Source: Deltaproteobacteria bacterium (GTDB lineage Bacteria > Desulfobacterota > Desulfarculia > Desulfarculales > Desulfarculaceae). Taken from it: 64,000 bases of DNA. Below, piece by piece: positions 1 to 8,331 of this stretch. The DNA lies in the NCBI GenBank assembly GCA_020444165.1, contig JAHLLK010000004.1, forward strand, positions 83,178-147,177, written 5' to 3'. A model generated the notes under the pieces. It was not told the DNA's origin and did no database searches. It saw only the letters and a list, made by a program, of their open reading frames with translations. The first letter of the stretch is position 1. Every line of letters begins with the position of its first letter. The translations under genes were made by a program, and so were the position numbers.

Positions 1-444
1 GGTCATGACGTGGCCTTCATCACCATCGGCGATCCCCTGACCTACAGCACCTTTGGCTATCTCCTGAAGACGGTGCGCGAGCTGGAGCCCCAGACCAAGG
101 TGGAAACCGTGCCCGGCATCACCGCCTATAACGCGGCGGCGGCGCGGCTGAACATGCCCTTGGTGGAGAGCAAGGAATCCTTGTTGGTGGTCAGCGGCGT
201 GTGCGACCCCGGCGTGATCCCCAGCCTGGCCGCCACCGGCGACAACGTGGTGATCATGAAGACCTACCGCAACTACGACCAGATCATCGACAGCCTGGAG
301 CAGCTGGACGTGCCGCGGAAGACCTACTCCATTTCCATGTGCGGGCTGCCCGAGGAGAGGATCCGGGAAGACGCCACCACGCTCAGGGGCGAGAAAATGC
401 CTTACCTCTCGCTGGTGTTGGTGAAGGGACCCAAGGAGGCTTAA
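1..444 (+). CDS. cbiL: Precorrin-2/cobalt-factor II C20-methyltransferase, 3' part
   Basis: This is the last 147 codons of a gene that begins upstream of the window. CbiL adds a SAM-derived methyl group at C20 of cobalt-factor II in anaerobic cobalamin synthesis. The reading frame is open from base 1. It carries GDPLTYSTFGYL, a typical GDP-x-x-YST loop of the CbiL/CobI tetrapyrrole methylases, then VPGITAYNAAAARL, the usual VPGI substrate-side motif. The stop at 442-444 is followed within two bases by the possible CTG start of the next gene, and the strong AAGGAGG at 433-439 lies inside this coding end. It heads an operon of cobalamin genes. The family call is secure; the missing 5' part cannot be judged. 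Confidence 0.9.
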   Translation, partial: GHDVAFITIGDPLTYSTFGYLLKTVRELEPQTKVETVPGITAYNAAAARLNMPLVESKESLLVVSGVCDPGVIPSLAATGDNVVIMKTYRNYDQIIDSLEQLDVPRKTYSISMCGLPEERIREDATTLRGEKMPYLSLVLVKGPKEA

Positions 445-445
445 A

Positions 446-1564
446 CTGACCGCCACCACTGAACCTCTGGCCGCGGGCAGCGGCCCCGCCACGGTTGCGC
501 CCGAGCCTCGGCGCGGCAGGCGGAAAAAGCCTTCCCCTGTGGTGTGGTACCTGGTGACGGCCCTATTGGTCGCCGGAGGGCTCTTTTACCTGAGTGGCCA
601 AGGCAGCTTGGCCCATCTGTACGAAACGGGCAAGCTGTGGTCCCGTCTGGGCTGGCCCCTGGTGCGCACCCTCATGTACATCACCGGGGGATTGTTGGTG
701 GGCCAGCTCATCGAGGGGATGGGTTGGACCGCCAAGCTGGGAGTGCTGGCCTGGCCCTTGATCCGCCAGGCCCGCCTGCCCAAGGAGGCGGGGGCTGCCT
801 ACACCGCCGCCTTCGCCTCGGGGGTCACGTCCAACGCCATGCTCTTTACCGCCTGGCAGGAGGGCAAGCTTACCCGTAAGGAACTGATTCTATCCAACAT
901 TCTTAACGCCGGCCTGCCGGCCTATTTCCTGCACCTGCCCACCACTTTCTTTGTGGTCTACGCCCTGTTGCACCAGGTGGCCCTGATCTATTTCGGACTC
1001 ACGCTCCTGGCCGCCTTCCTGCGCACTTTGGCCGTGGTGGTTTTGGGCCGGTTCATGTTTCCCGCCGATCGTCCCCAAGCCCCGCAGGCGGCGGTACGCA
1101 CCCGGGAATGGAGAAAGGTACTGGCCGATACCGGGAAGAAGTTCTTTTCCCGCCTGCAGAGGCTTTTACTTATTATTTTACCAGTTTATCTGTTGGTATT
1201 CATTCTGGCCGAGCAAGGCTTTTTCAATTGGCTGGGCCAGGCCATGGCGGACCTGGTGGCCAGCAAGGCCCTGCCCTTGGAAACCATGAGCCTGGTCATC
1301 TTCGCGGTCATGGCCGAGTTTACCAGCGGCTTCGCGGCCGCCGGGGCCTTGTTGCAGTCCGGCAGCCTGAGCATACCCCAGGTGGTCATAGCCCTGTTGA
1401 TCGGCAACATGGTGGCCACCCCGGTGCGGGCCTTGCGGCATCAACTCCCCAACTACATGGGCATCTTCGCCCCGGGGCTGGGGACCAAGCTCCTCGGCCT
1501 GGGCCAGGCCACCCGGGTCGCGAGCGTGTTGTTGGTAACCCTCTTGTACGCCTGGTTGACCTGA
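446..1564 (+). CDS. Nucleoside-recognition (gate) domain membrane protein
   Basis: A predicted inner-membrane protein with many hydrophobic segments, resembling the nucleoside recognition/gate family of SpmA/SpmB and FeoB-like permeases. Its substrate is unknown; its place between cbiL and cbiD suggests a role in corrinoid or cobalt handling, which is inference. The first ordinary start is GTG at 539, which has no clear ribosome-binding site. The frame is open back to CTG at 446, placed six bases after a perfect AAGGAGG (433-439), and the extra peptide begins TATTEPLAAG and becomes basic (RRGRRKK) before the first membrane segment. I therefore place the start at 446 (372 aa), with 539 (341 aa) as the alternative. 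The stop precedes cbiD by one base. Confidence 0.7.
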   Translation: MTATTEPLAAGSGPATVAPEPRRGRRKKPSPVVWYLVTALLVAGGLFYLSGQGSLAHLYETGKLWSRLGWPLVRTLMYITGGLLVGQLIEGMGWTAKLGVLAWPLIRQARLPKEAGAAYTAAFASGVTSNAMLFTAWQEGKLTRKELILSNILNAGLPAYFLHLPTTFFVVYALLHQVALIYFGLTLLAAFLRTLAVVVLGRFMFPADRPQAPQAAVRTREWRKVLADTGKKFFSRLQRLLLIILPVYLLVFILAEQGFFNWLGQAMADLVASKALPLETMSLVIFAVMAEFTSGFAAAGALLQSGSLSIPQVVIALLIGNMVATPVRALRHQLPNYMGIFAPGLGTKLLGLGQATRVASVLLVTLLYAWLT

Positions 1565-1565
1565 T

Positions 1566-2684
1566 ATGGCCCGGGAAAACCTGCGTACCGGCTTCTCCAC
1601 CGGCTCGGCCGCCGCCGCGGCGGCCCGAGCCGCCCTTCTAACCCTTTTGGAACCCGTGCCGCCGGTCGGGGTCTCCATACCCCTGCCCTCCGGCGAACGT
1701 TTGGAGATCGCCGTGGCCGCGGCCGAGCGGCTGGACCAGTCCACGGCCTGGGCCACGGTGATCAAGGACGGCGGCGACGACCCTGACGCCACCCACAAAG
1801 CCGCCATCACCGCCCGGGTGCGCCTGGCCGCGCCGGGCCCGGGCCACGGGTCCGGGGTTAAGCTGGCGGGCGGGCCCGGGGTGGGCCGCATCACCCGGCC
1901 GGGCCTGCCCCTGGCCGTGGGCGAGCCGGCCATCAACCCTGTGCCCCGGCAGATGATCGCCGCCGCCCTGGAGGAGGCCTGGCAGGCCGCCGGCCGGCCC
2001 GGAACCCCGGCGGTGGAGGTGGAGATATCCGTGGCCGACGGCGAGAAGATCGCCAAGCACACCCTGAACCCCCGGCTGGGCATCGTGGGCGGCATCTCCA
2101 TCCTGGGCACCACCGGCCTGGTGAAGCCCTTCAGCCACGAGGCCTACACCGCCACCATTGACAGCGCGCTCAAGGTGGCCGCCGCGGCCGGGATCACGGA
2201 AATCGTGTTCACCACCGGCGGCAAGAGCGAGAAGCGGGCCATGGCGCTGCGGCCCGATCTGAACGAGCTGGCCTTTGTGCAGATCGCCGACTTCTTCGGC
2301 TACGCTTTCGAGCGGGCCGGGCAGGAAGGTTTTGCCCGCCTGGGCCTGGTCTCCTTCTTTGGCAAGGCCGTGAAGCAGGCCCAGGGCCTGGTCTACACCC
2401 ACGCGCACAAGGCGCCCATGGAGCTGGATCCCCTGGCCGCCTGGCTGCGGGAAGCCGGCGCGGCCGAGGGCCTGGCCCGCCAGGTGCGGGGGGCCAACAC
2501 GGCCCGCCACGCCCTGGAGATGCTCCGGGAAGCCGGGCGCCTGGACCTGGCCCGGGTGTGCGGGCCCCGCATGCTCACGGCCATGCGCGGCTTTGCCGGG
2601 CCCGGCCCCGCTCTGTGGGCCATGATCCTGGATTACGACGGCGCGCTCCTTTTCGAGGGCCGCCAGGAAGGGGACCGGCCGTGA
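1566..2684 (+). CDS. cbiD: Cobalt-precorrin-5B C1-methyltransferase CbiD
   Basis: CbiD methylates C1 of cobalt-precorrin-5B using SAM and is specific to the anaerobic route. The 372-residue product has the family N-terminus, RTGFSTGSAAAAAARAA at about residues 7-23, and ends at normal family length. ATG at 1566 starts one base after the previous stop. The gene ends in GTGA, so the next start codon (GTG, 2681) overlaps its TGA, indicating translational coupling. The presence of cbiD, cbiG and a cobalt-type cbiF together shows that this organism inserts cobalt early. No cobalamin riboswitch was seen inside the operon; any such element would lie upstream of the window. Confidence 0.95.
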   Translation: MARENLRTGFSTGSAAAAAARAALLTLLEPVPPVGVSIPLPSGERLEIAVAAAERLDQSTAWATVIKDGGDDPDATHKAAITARVRLAAPGPGHGSGVKLAGGPGVGRITRPGLPLAVGEPAINPVPRQMIAAALEEAWQAAGRPGTPAVEVEISVADGEKIAKHTLNPRLGIVGGISILGTTGLVKPFSHEAYTATIDSALKVAAAAGITEIVFTTGGKSEKRAMALRPDLNELAFVQIADFFGYAFERAGQEGFARLGLVSFFGKAVKQAQGLVYTHAHKAPMELDPLAAWLREAGAAEGLARQVRGANTARHALEMLREAGRLDLARVCGPRMLTAMRGFAGPGPALWAMILDYDGALLFEGRQEGDRP

Positions 2685-3904
2685 ACCTGGTGCGGGTGGT
2701 CGGTCTGGGCCTGGGGCCCCAGGACCTCACTCCCCGGGCCCGGGAGGCCGTGGCCGCGGCCCAGGTCCTGGCCGGGGGACGCCGCCTGTTGGCCATGTTC
2801 CCGGACCACCCCGGCCGCCGGCTCACCCTGGCCGGCGGGGTGGACCCCTGGCTGGAACAGGTGGCCCAGGCCGCCGAGACCTCGGAAGTGGTGGTGCTGG
2901 CCTCGGGCGACCCGGGGTTTCACGGCATTGCCCAGCGCCTGGCCCAGCGCCTGGGCCCGGACCACCTGGAGATCCTGCCCGGAATTTCCAGCGTGCAGGC
3001 GGCCTTCGCCCGCCTGAAGCTGCCCTGGCAGGACGCGGCCCTGGTGAGCCTGCACGGCCAGGAGGGCCAGGGCCTGTGGCCGGCCTTGGCCGCGCGGGAT
3101 GTGGTGGCCGTGCTCACCGACCCCGCCCGCGACCCGGCCCATTTGGGGCGGCTGTTGGCGGAACGGGGCCAGGCGGCCTACTGGCGGCTGTGGGTCTGTG
3201 AAGACCTGGGCGCGCCCACGGAGCGGGTGCGGTCTTTCTCGCCGGACACGGCCGCCGCGGAAAAGTTCTCTCCCTTGAACCTGGTGGTCCTGGAACGCCT
3301 GGCCCGGCCGCGGCGGCTTACCCTGGCCGCGCCCGAGGAAGCCTACGTCCACCAGGCCGGGCTCATCACCAAGGCCGAGGTGCGGGCCGTGGCCCTGGGC
3401 CTTTTGGCCTTGGCCCCGGGGCAGACCTTGTGGGACCTGGGGGCCGGCTCCGGGGCGGTGGGCCTGGAGGCCGGGCTGCTCACCGCCGGCGGCCGGGTGC
3501 TGGCCGTGGAAAAGGACCCCGCGCGGCGGGAGCAGATCGCGGCCAACCGCCAGGCCCTGGGCGCGGGCCATCTGGAGATCGTGGCGGCCGAGCTGCCCGC
3601 GGGCCTGGCCGAGCTGCCCGCGCCGGACCGGGTGTTCGTGGGCGGCGGCGGGGACCAGCTCCCGGCCATCCTGGAGGTGGTGGGCCGCCGCCTGGCCCCG
3701 GGCGGGGTGGTGGTGGTCTCCCTGGTGAAGCTGGAATCCCTGGAAGCGGCGCGGCGGGCCCTGGCCCAGGCCGATATGGCCGCGGAGGTGGTCCAGTTGA
3801 ATATCAGCCGCGCGGCCCCCTTGACCGGGGGGATGTACTTGAAAGCCCTGAACCCGGTGTGGCTGGTCAGGGGGACAAAACCAACAGCAGGAGGCGAAGC
3901 ATGA
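2681..3904 (+). CDS. cbiET: Bifunctional precorrin-6Y methylase/decarboxylase CbiET
   Basis: A 407-residue fusion that methylates C5 and C15 and decarboxylates the C12 acetate of cobalt-precorrin-7. The N-terminal half (about 1-205) is a tetrapyrrole methylase (CbiE) with VGLGLGPQDLT near the start, SGDPGF near residue 75 and LPGISSVQAAF. The C-terminal half (about 215-400) is a Rossmann methyltransferase (CbiT) with the SAM motif LWDLGAGSGAVGLEAG at about residue 250 and a GGGG loop further on. The start is GTG at 2681 because it overlaps the cbiD stop (GTGA) and gives the family N-terminus; the longer open frame upstream is only a cbiD shadow. It ends in ATGA, coupled to cbiF. Confidence 0.94.
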   Translation: MNLVRVVGLGLGPQDLTPRAREAVAAAQVLAGGRRLLAMFPDHPGRRLTLAGGVDPWLEQVAQAAETSEVVVLASGDPGFHGIAQRLAQRLGPDHLEILPGISSVQAAFARLKLPWQDAALVSLHGQEGQGLWPALAARDVVAVLTDPARDPAHLGRLLAERGQAAYWRLWVCEDLGAPTERVRSFSPDTAAAEKFSPLNLVVLERLARPRRLTLAAPEEAYVHQAGLITKAEVRAVALGLLALAPGQTLWDLGAGSGAVGLEAGLLTAGGRVLAVEKDPARREQIAANRQALGAGHLEIVAAELPAGLAELPAPDRVFVGGGGDQLPAILEVVGRRLAPGGVVVVSLVKLESLEAARRALAQADMAAEVVQLNISRAAPLTGGMYLKALNPVWLVRGTKPTAGGEA

Positions 3905-4692
3905 GCGGCCGCAAGGAAAACCCGGTGCTCTTCGTGGGGGCCGGGCCGGGCGATCCGGAGTTGATCACCGTGGCTGGCAAAAAGGCCCTGGAGCAAGCCG
4001 ATCTGGTGGTCTACGCCGGGTCCCTGGTCAGCGCGGAGATGCTCACCTGGTGCCAGGCAGGGGTGGAGGCCATCGACTCCGCCGGGCTGAACCTGGACCA
4101 GATCGTGGGCCACCTCAGCCGCGGCTGGCAGGCCGGCCTTCGGGTGGTCCGCCTGCACACCGGCGATCCCAGCCTCTACGGGGCCATTGCCGAGCAGATG
4201 CGGCGGCTCACGCGGGAAGGCGTGCCCTACCGGGTGATCCCCGGGGTCACTGCGGCCTTTGCCGCCTCGGCCGCCCTGGGCCTGGAGTACACCCTGCCCG
4301 AGCTGTGCCAGACCCTGATCCTCACCCGCGCCGCCGGGCGCACCCCCGTGCCCCCCGGCGAGGACCTGGCCTCCCTGGCCGCCCACGGGGCCAGTATGGC
4401 CATCTACCTCTCGGTGGGCCAGAGCCGTGCGGTCTCCGAGGTTCTGGCCGCGGCTTTCGGCCCCGACGCCCCGGTGGCCGTGGTGTACCGGGCCAGTTGG
4501 CCGGACCAGAAGGTGGTGTGGACCACAGCCGCGCGCCTGGCCGACGACCTGGCCGCCCAGAGCGTCACCCGCCAGGCCCTGATCCTGGCCGGGCCCTCCG
4601 TGGCCGCCCTGGCCCGGGGCGACGCGGCCGCGGAGTCCCAGCTCTACGACGCCGGATTCAGCCACGGCTACCGGCCGGCCGGGGCGGAGTAA
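3901..4692 (+). CDS. cbiF: Cobalt-precorrin-4 C11-methyltransferase CbiF
   Basis: A SAM-dependent tetrapyrrole methylase of 263 residues acting at C11. Motifs in order are VGAGPGDPELIT (about 11-22), DLVVYAGSLVS, HTGDPSLYGAI (about 86) and VIPGVTAAFAASAALG (about 112), the classic signature of CbiF/CobM. ATG at 3901 overlaps the cbiET stop as ATGA, so the start is well fixed. The downstream cbiG start lies five bases past its TAA stop. The enzyme acts just before CbiG in the anaerobic pathway, matching the gene order here. Confidence 0.95.
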   Translation: MSGRKENPVLFVGAGPGDPELITVAGKKALEQADLVVYAGSLVSAEMLTWCQAGVEAIDSAGLNLDQIVGHLSRGWQAGLRVVRLHTGDPSLYGAIAEQMRRLTREGVPYRVIPGVTAAFAASAALGLEYTLPELCQTLILTRAAGRTPVPPGEDLASLAAHGASMAIYLSVGQSRAVSEVLAAAFGPDAPVAVVYRASWPDQKVVWTTAARLADDLAAQSVTRQALILAGPSVAALARGDAAAESQLYDAGFSHGYRPAGAE

Positions 4693-4697
4693 AAACC

Positions 4698-5765
4698 TTG
4701 CCTCACCCCCAGGGACAGGTGGCGGTCTACGCCCTCACCGCGGCGGGCGCCGAGTTGGCGCGCCGCCTGGCCCGGGCCCTGCCCGGGGCCAAGGTGTTTT
4801 TGCCCCACCGCCTGGCCCAGGCCGGCGAGGCCGGCTTCAGCAAGATATCCGAAGCCTTGTCCGAAAACTTTCCCCGGTTTCGCGGCCACGTGGCCATTGC
4901 GGCCACCGGCATCGTGGTGCGCGCCCTGGCGCCGCTCCTAGCCCACAAGGCCCTGGACCCCGGAGTGGTGGTGGTGGACCAGGCCGGCCAATTCGCCATC
5001 AGCCTCCTGGCCGGGCACCTGGGCGGGGCCAACGGCCTGGCCCGGCAGGTGGCCGGGCTCTTGGGCGGCCAGGCGGTGATCACCACGGCCACCGACGTGG
5101 CCGGCCTGCCCAGCCTGGAGATGGAGGCCCGGTCCCGGGGCCTGGGCCTGGAGAACTTGCCGGCCCTGGCCGGGGTGAGCCTGGCCGTGCTGGAAGGCCG
5201 CCCGGTCACCGTGCAGGACCCCGAGGGCTGGCTCTGGCCCTGGCTGGCCGAGCGCTGGCCCGGGGTGTTCCAGCTGGCGGCCGGGCCCCCGGCGCTGACC
5301 GAGGCCGGCGAGCCCCGGGTGCGGGTGGACTGGCGGGCCATGCCCGCGGCCGAGGGCGAGCTGGTGCTCCGCCCGCCCTGCCTGGCCGTGGGCCTGGGCT
5401 GCAACCGGGGCACGGACCAGGCCGAAATGGCCGAGCTTTTGGAAAAGGTGTTGAATAGTCATGGCTTCAGCCGGGCCTCCCTGGCCCGCTTGGCCAGCGC
5501 CGAGGTGAAACGGGACGAGCCGGGCCTCCTGGAATTGGCCCGGGGTCTGAACCTCCCCCTGGAGTTCTACTCGCCCGAGGAGCTGAAGCAAATCAAGGTG
5601 CCAAACCCCTCCACCACGGTGGAGAAACACGTGGGAACCCAAAGCGTATGCGAAGCAGCAGCACAACTGGCAGCCCGGGGGGGGCCCCTGGTGGTCCCCA
5701 AACACAAGACCCCCAACGTGACGGTGGCCGTGGCCCTGTTGCGGCCGGAGGCAAGCTCGCGGTAG
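4698..5765 (+). CDS. cbiG: Cobalt-precorrin-5A hydrolase CbiG
   Basis: CbiG opens the delta-lactone of cobalt-precorrin-5A and releases the C20 carbon as acetaldehyde. The 355-residue protein has the characteristic ATGIVVRALAPLL and AGHLGGANGLARQVA stretches (central domain) and a C-terminal CbiG domain with VGLGCNRGT and KHKTPNVTVAVAL. The start is placed at TTG 4698: GGAG at 4686-4689 lies eight bases upstream and the peptide then reads MPHPQGQVAVYALT, a normal family N-terminus. A run of eight G at 5677-5684 lies inside the gene, but the conserved C-terminus continues in frame after it, so I see no frameshift. The end overlaps cbiH. Confidence 0.9.
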   Translation: MPHPQGQVAVYALTAAGAELARRLARALPGAKVFLPHRLAQAGEAGFSKISEALSENFPRFRGHVAIAATGIVVRALAPLLAHKALDPGVVVVDQAGQFAISLLAGHLGGANGLARQVAGLLGGQAVITTATDVAGLPSLEMEARSRGLGLENLPALAGVSLAVLEGRPVTVQDPEGWLWPWLAERWPGVFQLAAGPPALTEAGEPRVRVDWRAMPAAEGELVLRPPCLAVGLGCNRGTDQAEMAELLEKVLNSHGFSRASLARLASAEVKRDEPGLLELARGLNLPLEFYSPEELKQIKVPNPSTTVEKHVGTQSVCEAAAQLAARGGPLVVPKHKTPNVTVAVALLRPEASSR

Positions 5766-6550
5766 TGGGCCTGGGCCCGGGCCGCTCCGAAGGCCTGACC
5801 GAGGCGGCCCGCCGGGCCCTGACCGAAGCCGAGGTGGTGGTGGGCTACAAGACCTACCTGGAGCAGGCCGCGCCCTTCCTGGAAGGCAAGGAAGTCGTGC
5901 GGAGCGGCATGACCGGCGAGCTGGAGCGCGCCTCCCAGGCCCTGGACCTGGCCCTGGCCGGCCGGAAGGTGGCCCTGATCTCCAGCGGCGACCCCGGCAT
6001 CTACGCCATGGCCGGGGTGGTCTACGAAGAAGTGCGCAACCGGGGCCTGAAGCTGGGCGCCGAGCCGGGTCACCTCTCCCTGGAGGTGGTGCCCGGGGTG
6101 CCGGCCGTGGCCGCCGCCGCCTCGCTGTTGGGCGCGCCCTTGACCCACGATTTCGCCTGCATCAGCCTCTCGGACCGGCTCACCCCCTGGAAGCTCATCG
6201 AGCGGCGCCTGGACGCGGCGGCAGGGGCGGACTTCGTCATCGCCCTGTACAACCCCAAGAGCCGGGGCCGCGACTGGCAGTACGCCCGGGCCCTGGAGCT
6301 GGTGGCCCAGCACCGCGCCTCGGACACCCCCGTGGGCGTGGTGAACAAGGCCTATCGCGAGGGCCAGGAAGTGAGCCTCTGGGAGCTGTCCCAGGCGGCC
6401 GAGGCCCCGGTGGACATGCAGACCCTGGTGATCATCGGCAACTCCTCCAGCTTTGCCTACGAAGGACGCATGATCACCCCCCGGGGCTACCTGGGCAAGT
6501 ATGGCGAAGACTGGCAGGACACCAAGAAAAAGCGGAGCGCGGCCCGCTGA
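5648..6550 (+). CDS. cbiH: Precorrin-3B/cobalt-factor III C17-methyltransferase CbiH
   Basis: A tetrapyrrole methylase that contracts the ring and methylates C17. Motifs: KLAVVGLGPGRSEGLT, VVGYKTYLEQ, SSGDPGIYAMAG, VVPGVPAVAAAASLLGAP and FVIALYNPKSRGR, all typical of CbiH/CobJ. The start is unresolved. GTG at 5765 overlaps the cbiG stop (TAGTG) but removes the first beta strand (KLAVV) of the fold. The only other in-frame start, ATG 5648, keeps that strand but overlaps cbiG by 118 bases and adds about 36 low-complexity residues. GGAGG at 5747-5751 matches neither start well. I give the longer form because it preserves the fold; the product call does not depend on this. Confidence 0.85.
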   Translation: MRSSSTTGSPGGAPGGPQTQDPQRDGGRGPVAAGGKLAVVGLGPGRSEGLTEAARRALTEAEVVVGYKTYLEQAAPFLEGKEVVRSGMTGELERASQALDLALAGRKVALISSGDPGIYAMAGVVYEEVRNRGLKLGAEPGHLSLEVVPGVPAVAAAASLLGAPLTHDFACISLSDRLTPWKLIERRLDAAAGADFVIALYNPKSRGRDWQYARALELVAQHRASDTPVGVVNKAYREGQEVSLWELSQAAEAPVDMQTLVIIGNSSSFAYEGRMITPRGYLGKYGEDWQDTKKKRSAAR

Positions 6551-6564
6551 CCCGGGAGGTTTTT

Positions 6565-8073
6565 GTGGCCCCCAAACCGAAGTACCGTCCCCTCATGGTG
6601 GTGGGCACCGGCTCGCACGTGGGCAAAAGCGTGTTGGTGGCCGGGCTGTGCCGCTATTTCCGCAACCAGGGACTGGACGTGGCCCCCTTCAAGGCCCAAA
6701 ACATGGCCCTGAACTCCGGCATCACGCCCGAAGGCCACGAAATCGGCCGGGCCCAAATCTCCCAGGCCGAGGCCGCGGGCCTCCCACCCCACGTGGACAT
6801 GAACCCCATCCTGCTGAAACCCACCAGCGACGTGGGCTCCCAGGTCATCCTCATGGGCAAGGTCCTGGGCAACTACCAGGGCACCGCCTACTACGCCCTG
6901 AAGCCCAAGCTGCTGCCCCAGGTCATGGACGCCTTCCACCGCTTGGAGGACCGCCACCAACTGGTGGTGCTGGAAGGCGCCGGCTCCTGCGCCGAGATGA
7001 ACCTCAAGAAGGACGACCTGGTGAACATGTCCATGGCCCGGCGCGCCCACGCCAAGGTCCTCCTGGCCGCGGACATCGACGCCGGCGGAGTCTTCGGCCA
7101 GGTAGTGGGCAGCCTCGGCCTCCTCACCCCCACCGAAAAAGCCCTGGTGGCTGGGGTGATCGTCAACAAATTCCGGGGCGACCCGTCCCTGTTCACCAGC
7201 GGAGTCGATTTCCTGGAAAAGCGCACCAAGAAACCGGTCCTGGGCGTCCTGCCCTATTTCACCGACATCCGCCTGCCCCAGGAAGACGGGGTGGTGCTGG
7301 AGCGCAAAAAAGGCGGGCCCAGCGGCGGACGGGTGCGGGTCGGCGTGGTGCGGCTGTCGCGCATCAGCAACTTCACCGACGCCGACGCCCTGGCCGCCGA
7401 GGAGGGCGTGGAACTCCGCTGGGTCACCTCACCCCAGGAACTGGCCGGCCTCGACCTGGTCATCCTGCCCGGCACCAAGAACACCCTGGCCGCCCTGGCC
7501 GCCCTCAAGGACTCCGGCCTCTACGATGGCCTCCAGGCCTTCCACCGCCTGGGCGGCAAGATCCTGGGCCTCTGCGGCGGGTACCAGCTCCTGGGCCGCA
7601 TCATCGCCGACCCCCTGGGCGTGGAAGGCCCCCCAGCCACCGAACAGGGCCTCGGCCTCCTGGACATGGAAACCGTCATGGCCGGCGAAAAAACCACCAC
7701 CCAGGTGGAAGCCCGCGCCCTGCCCGGCCTGCCCTTCCCCGCCCCCGGCCCCCTCTATGGCTACGAAATCCACATGGGCGTCAGCCATAGCCTCGGCCCC
7801 GACCGCCCCGCCTTCCAACTGGTCAAACGCCTCGACCAAACCGTGGACGTGCCCGACGGCCAAGTCAGCCCCGACGGCCGCGCCGTGGGCACCTACCTCC
7901 ACGGCATCCTCGACAACGACCACCTCCGCTCCGCCGTCCTGGCCTGGGCCGCCGGCTCCGGGGAATTCCCCGCCGGCGTCGACTACGCCGCCTTCAATGA
8001 CCGCCAATACGACCTCCTGGCCGAACTCATGGGCCAAAACTTGAAGCTGGATGGTTTATTGGAGGCTATTTAA
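6565..8073 (+). CDS. cbiP: Adenosylcobyric acid synthase (glutamine-hydrolysing)
   Basis: CbiP/CobQ amidates the b, d, e and g side chains of adenosylcobyrinic acid diamide using ATP and glutamine. The 502-residue protein has an N-terminal P-loop amidoligase domain with GTGSHVGKSVLVAGL (about 13-27) and FKAQNMALNSGIT. Its C-terminal class I glutamine amidotransferase-like domain has the nucleophile motif LGLCGGYQLLG, then YGYEIHMG and the His-bearing GTYLHGILDN. GTG at 6565 follows GGGAGG at 6552-6557. The distal third uses noticeably more C-ending codons than the proximal part. It is the last gene of the cobalamin operon and is followed by a perfect inverted repeat. Confidence 0.95.
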   Translation: MAPKPKYRPLMVVGTGSHVGKSVLVAGLCRYFRNQGLDVAPFKAQNMALNSGITPEGHEIGRAQISQAEAAGLPPHVDMNPILLKPTSDVGSQVILMGKVLGNYQGTAYYALKPKLLPQVMDAFHRLEDRHQLVVLEGAGSCAEMNLKKDDLVNMSMARRAHAKVLLAADIDAGGVFGQVVGSLGLLTPTEKALVAGVIVNKFRGDPSLFTSGVDFLEKRTKKPVLGVLPYFTDIRLPQEDGVVLERKKGGPSGGRVRVGVVRLSRISNFTDADALAAEEGVELRWVTSPQELAGLDLVILPGTKNTLAALAALKDSGLYDGLQAFHRLGGKILGLCGGYQLLGRIIADPLGVEGPPATEQGLGLLDMETVMAGEKTTTQVEARALPGLPFPAPGPLYGYEIHMGVSHSLGPDRPAFQLVKRLDQTVDVPDGQVSPDGRAVGTYLHGILDNDHLRSAVLAWAAGSGEFPAGVDYAAFNDRQYDLLAELMGQNLKLDGLLEAI

Positions 8074-8084
8074 GATATTTTTTC

Positions 8085-8130
8085 GGGGGAAACCTTTTCC
8101 TTTTGAAGCCAAAAGGAAAAGGTTTCCCCC
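8085..8130. terminator. Perfect 21-bp inverted repeat after cbiP
   Basis: The arms 8085-8105 and 8110-8130 are exact reverse complements around a four-base loop (AAGC). The repeat lies 12 bases after the cbiP stop, between convergent operons. There is no T run after either arm, so it is not a textbook intrinsic terminator; it could still end transcription or protect the mRNA 3' end. A partial echo (CTTCCAAAAGGAAAAG) follows at about 8139-8154. The rest of 8131-8331 shows no gene. Confidence 0.6.
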
Positions 8131-8331
8131 CAAGCCCCCTTCCAAAAGGAAAAGCATATGGGGGTTAGATAAAGGCGGAACTGGGGCGGGAAGGCCCCGG
8201 CTCGGTTTGCATGAGGGACCTTGACGACCCGCCACGCATTCCAGGATGACCTGGCTACCTACCTTTTTTCTAATTGCCGACAGCCCGGCTTCGGGAGCGC
8301 GGGAGCTGAGCCTGAATGACAGCCTTGCCCG

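Noticed and set aside
5677..5684. Run of eight G's in cbiG as a frameshift or assembly error
   Set aside because: The conserved CbiG C-terminus (KHKTPNVTVAVAL) continues in the same frame after the run.
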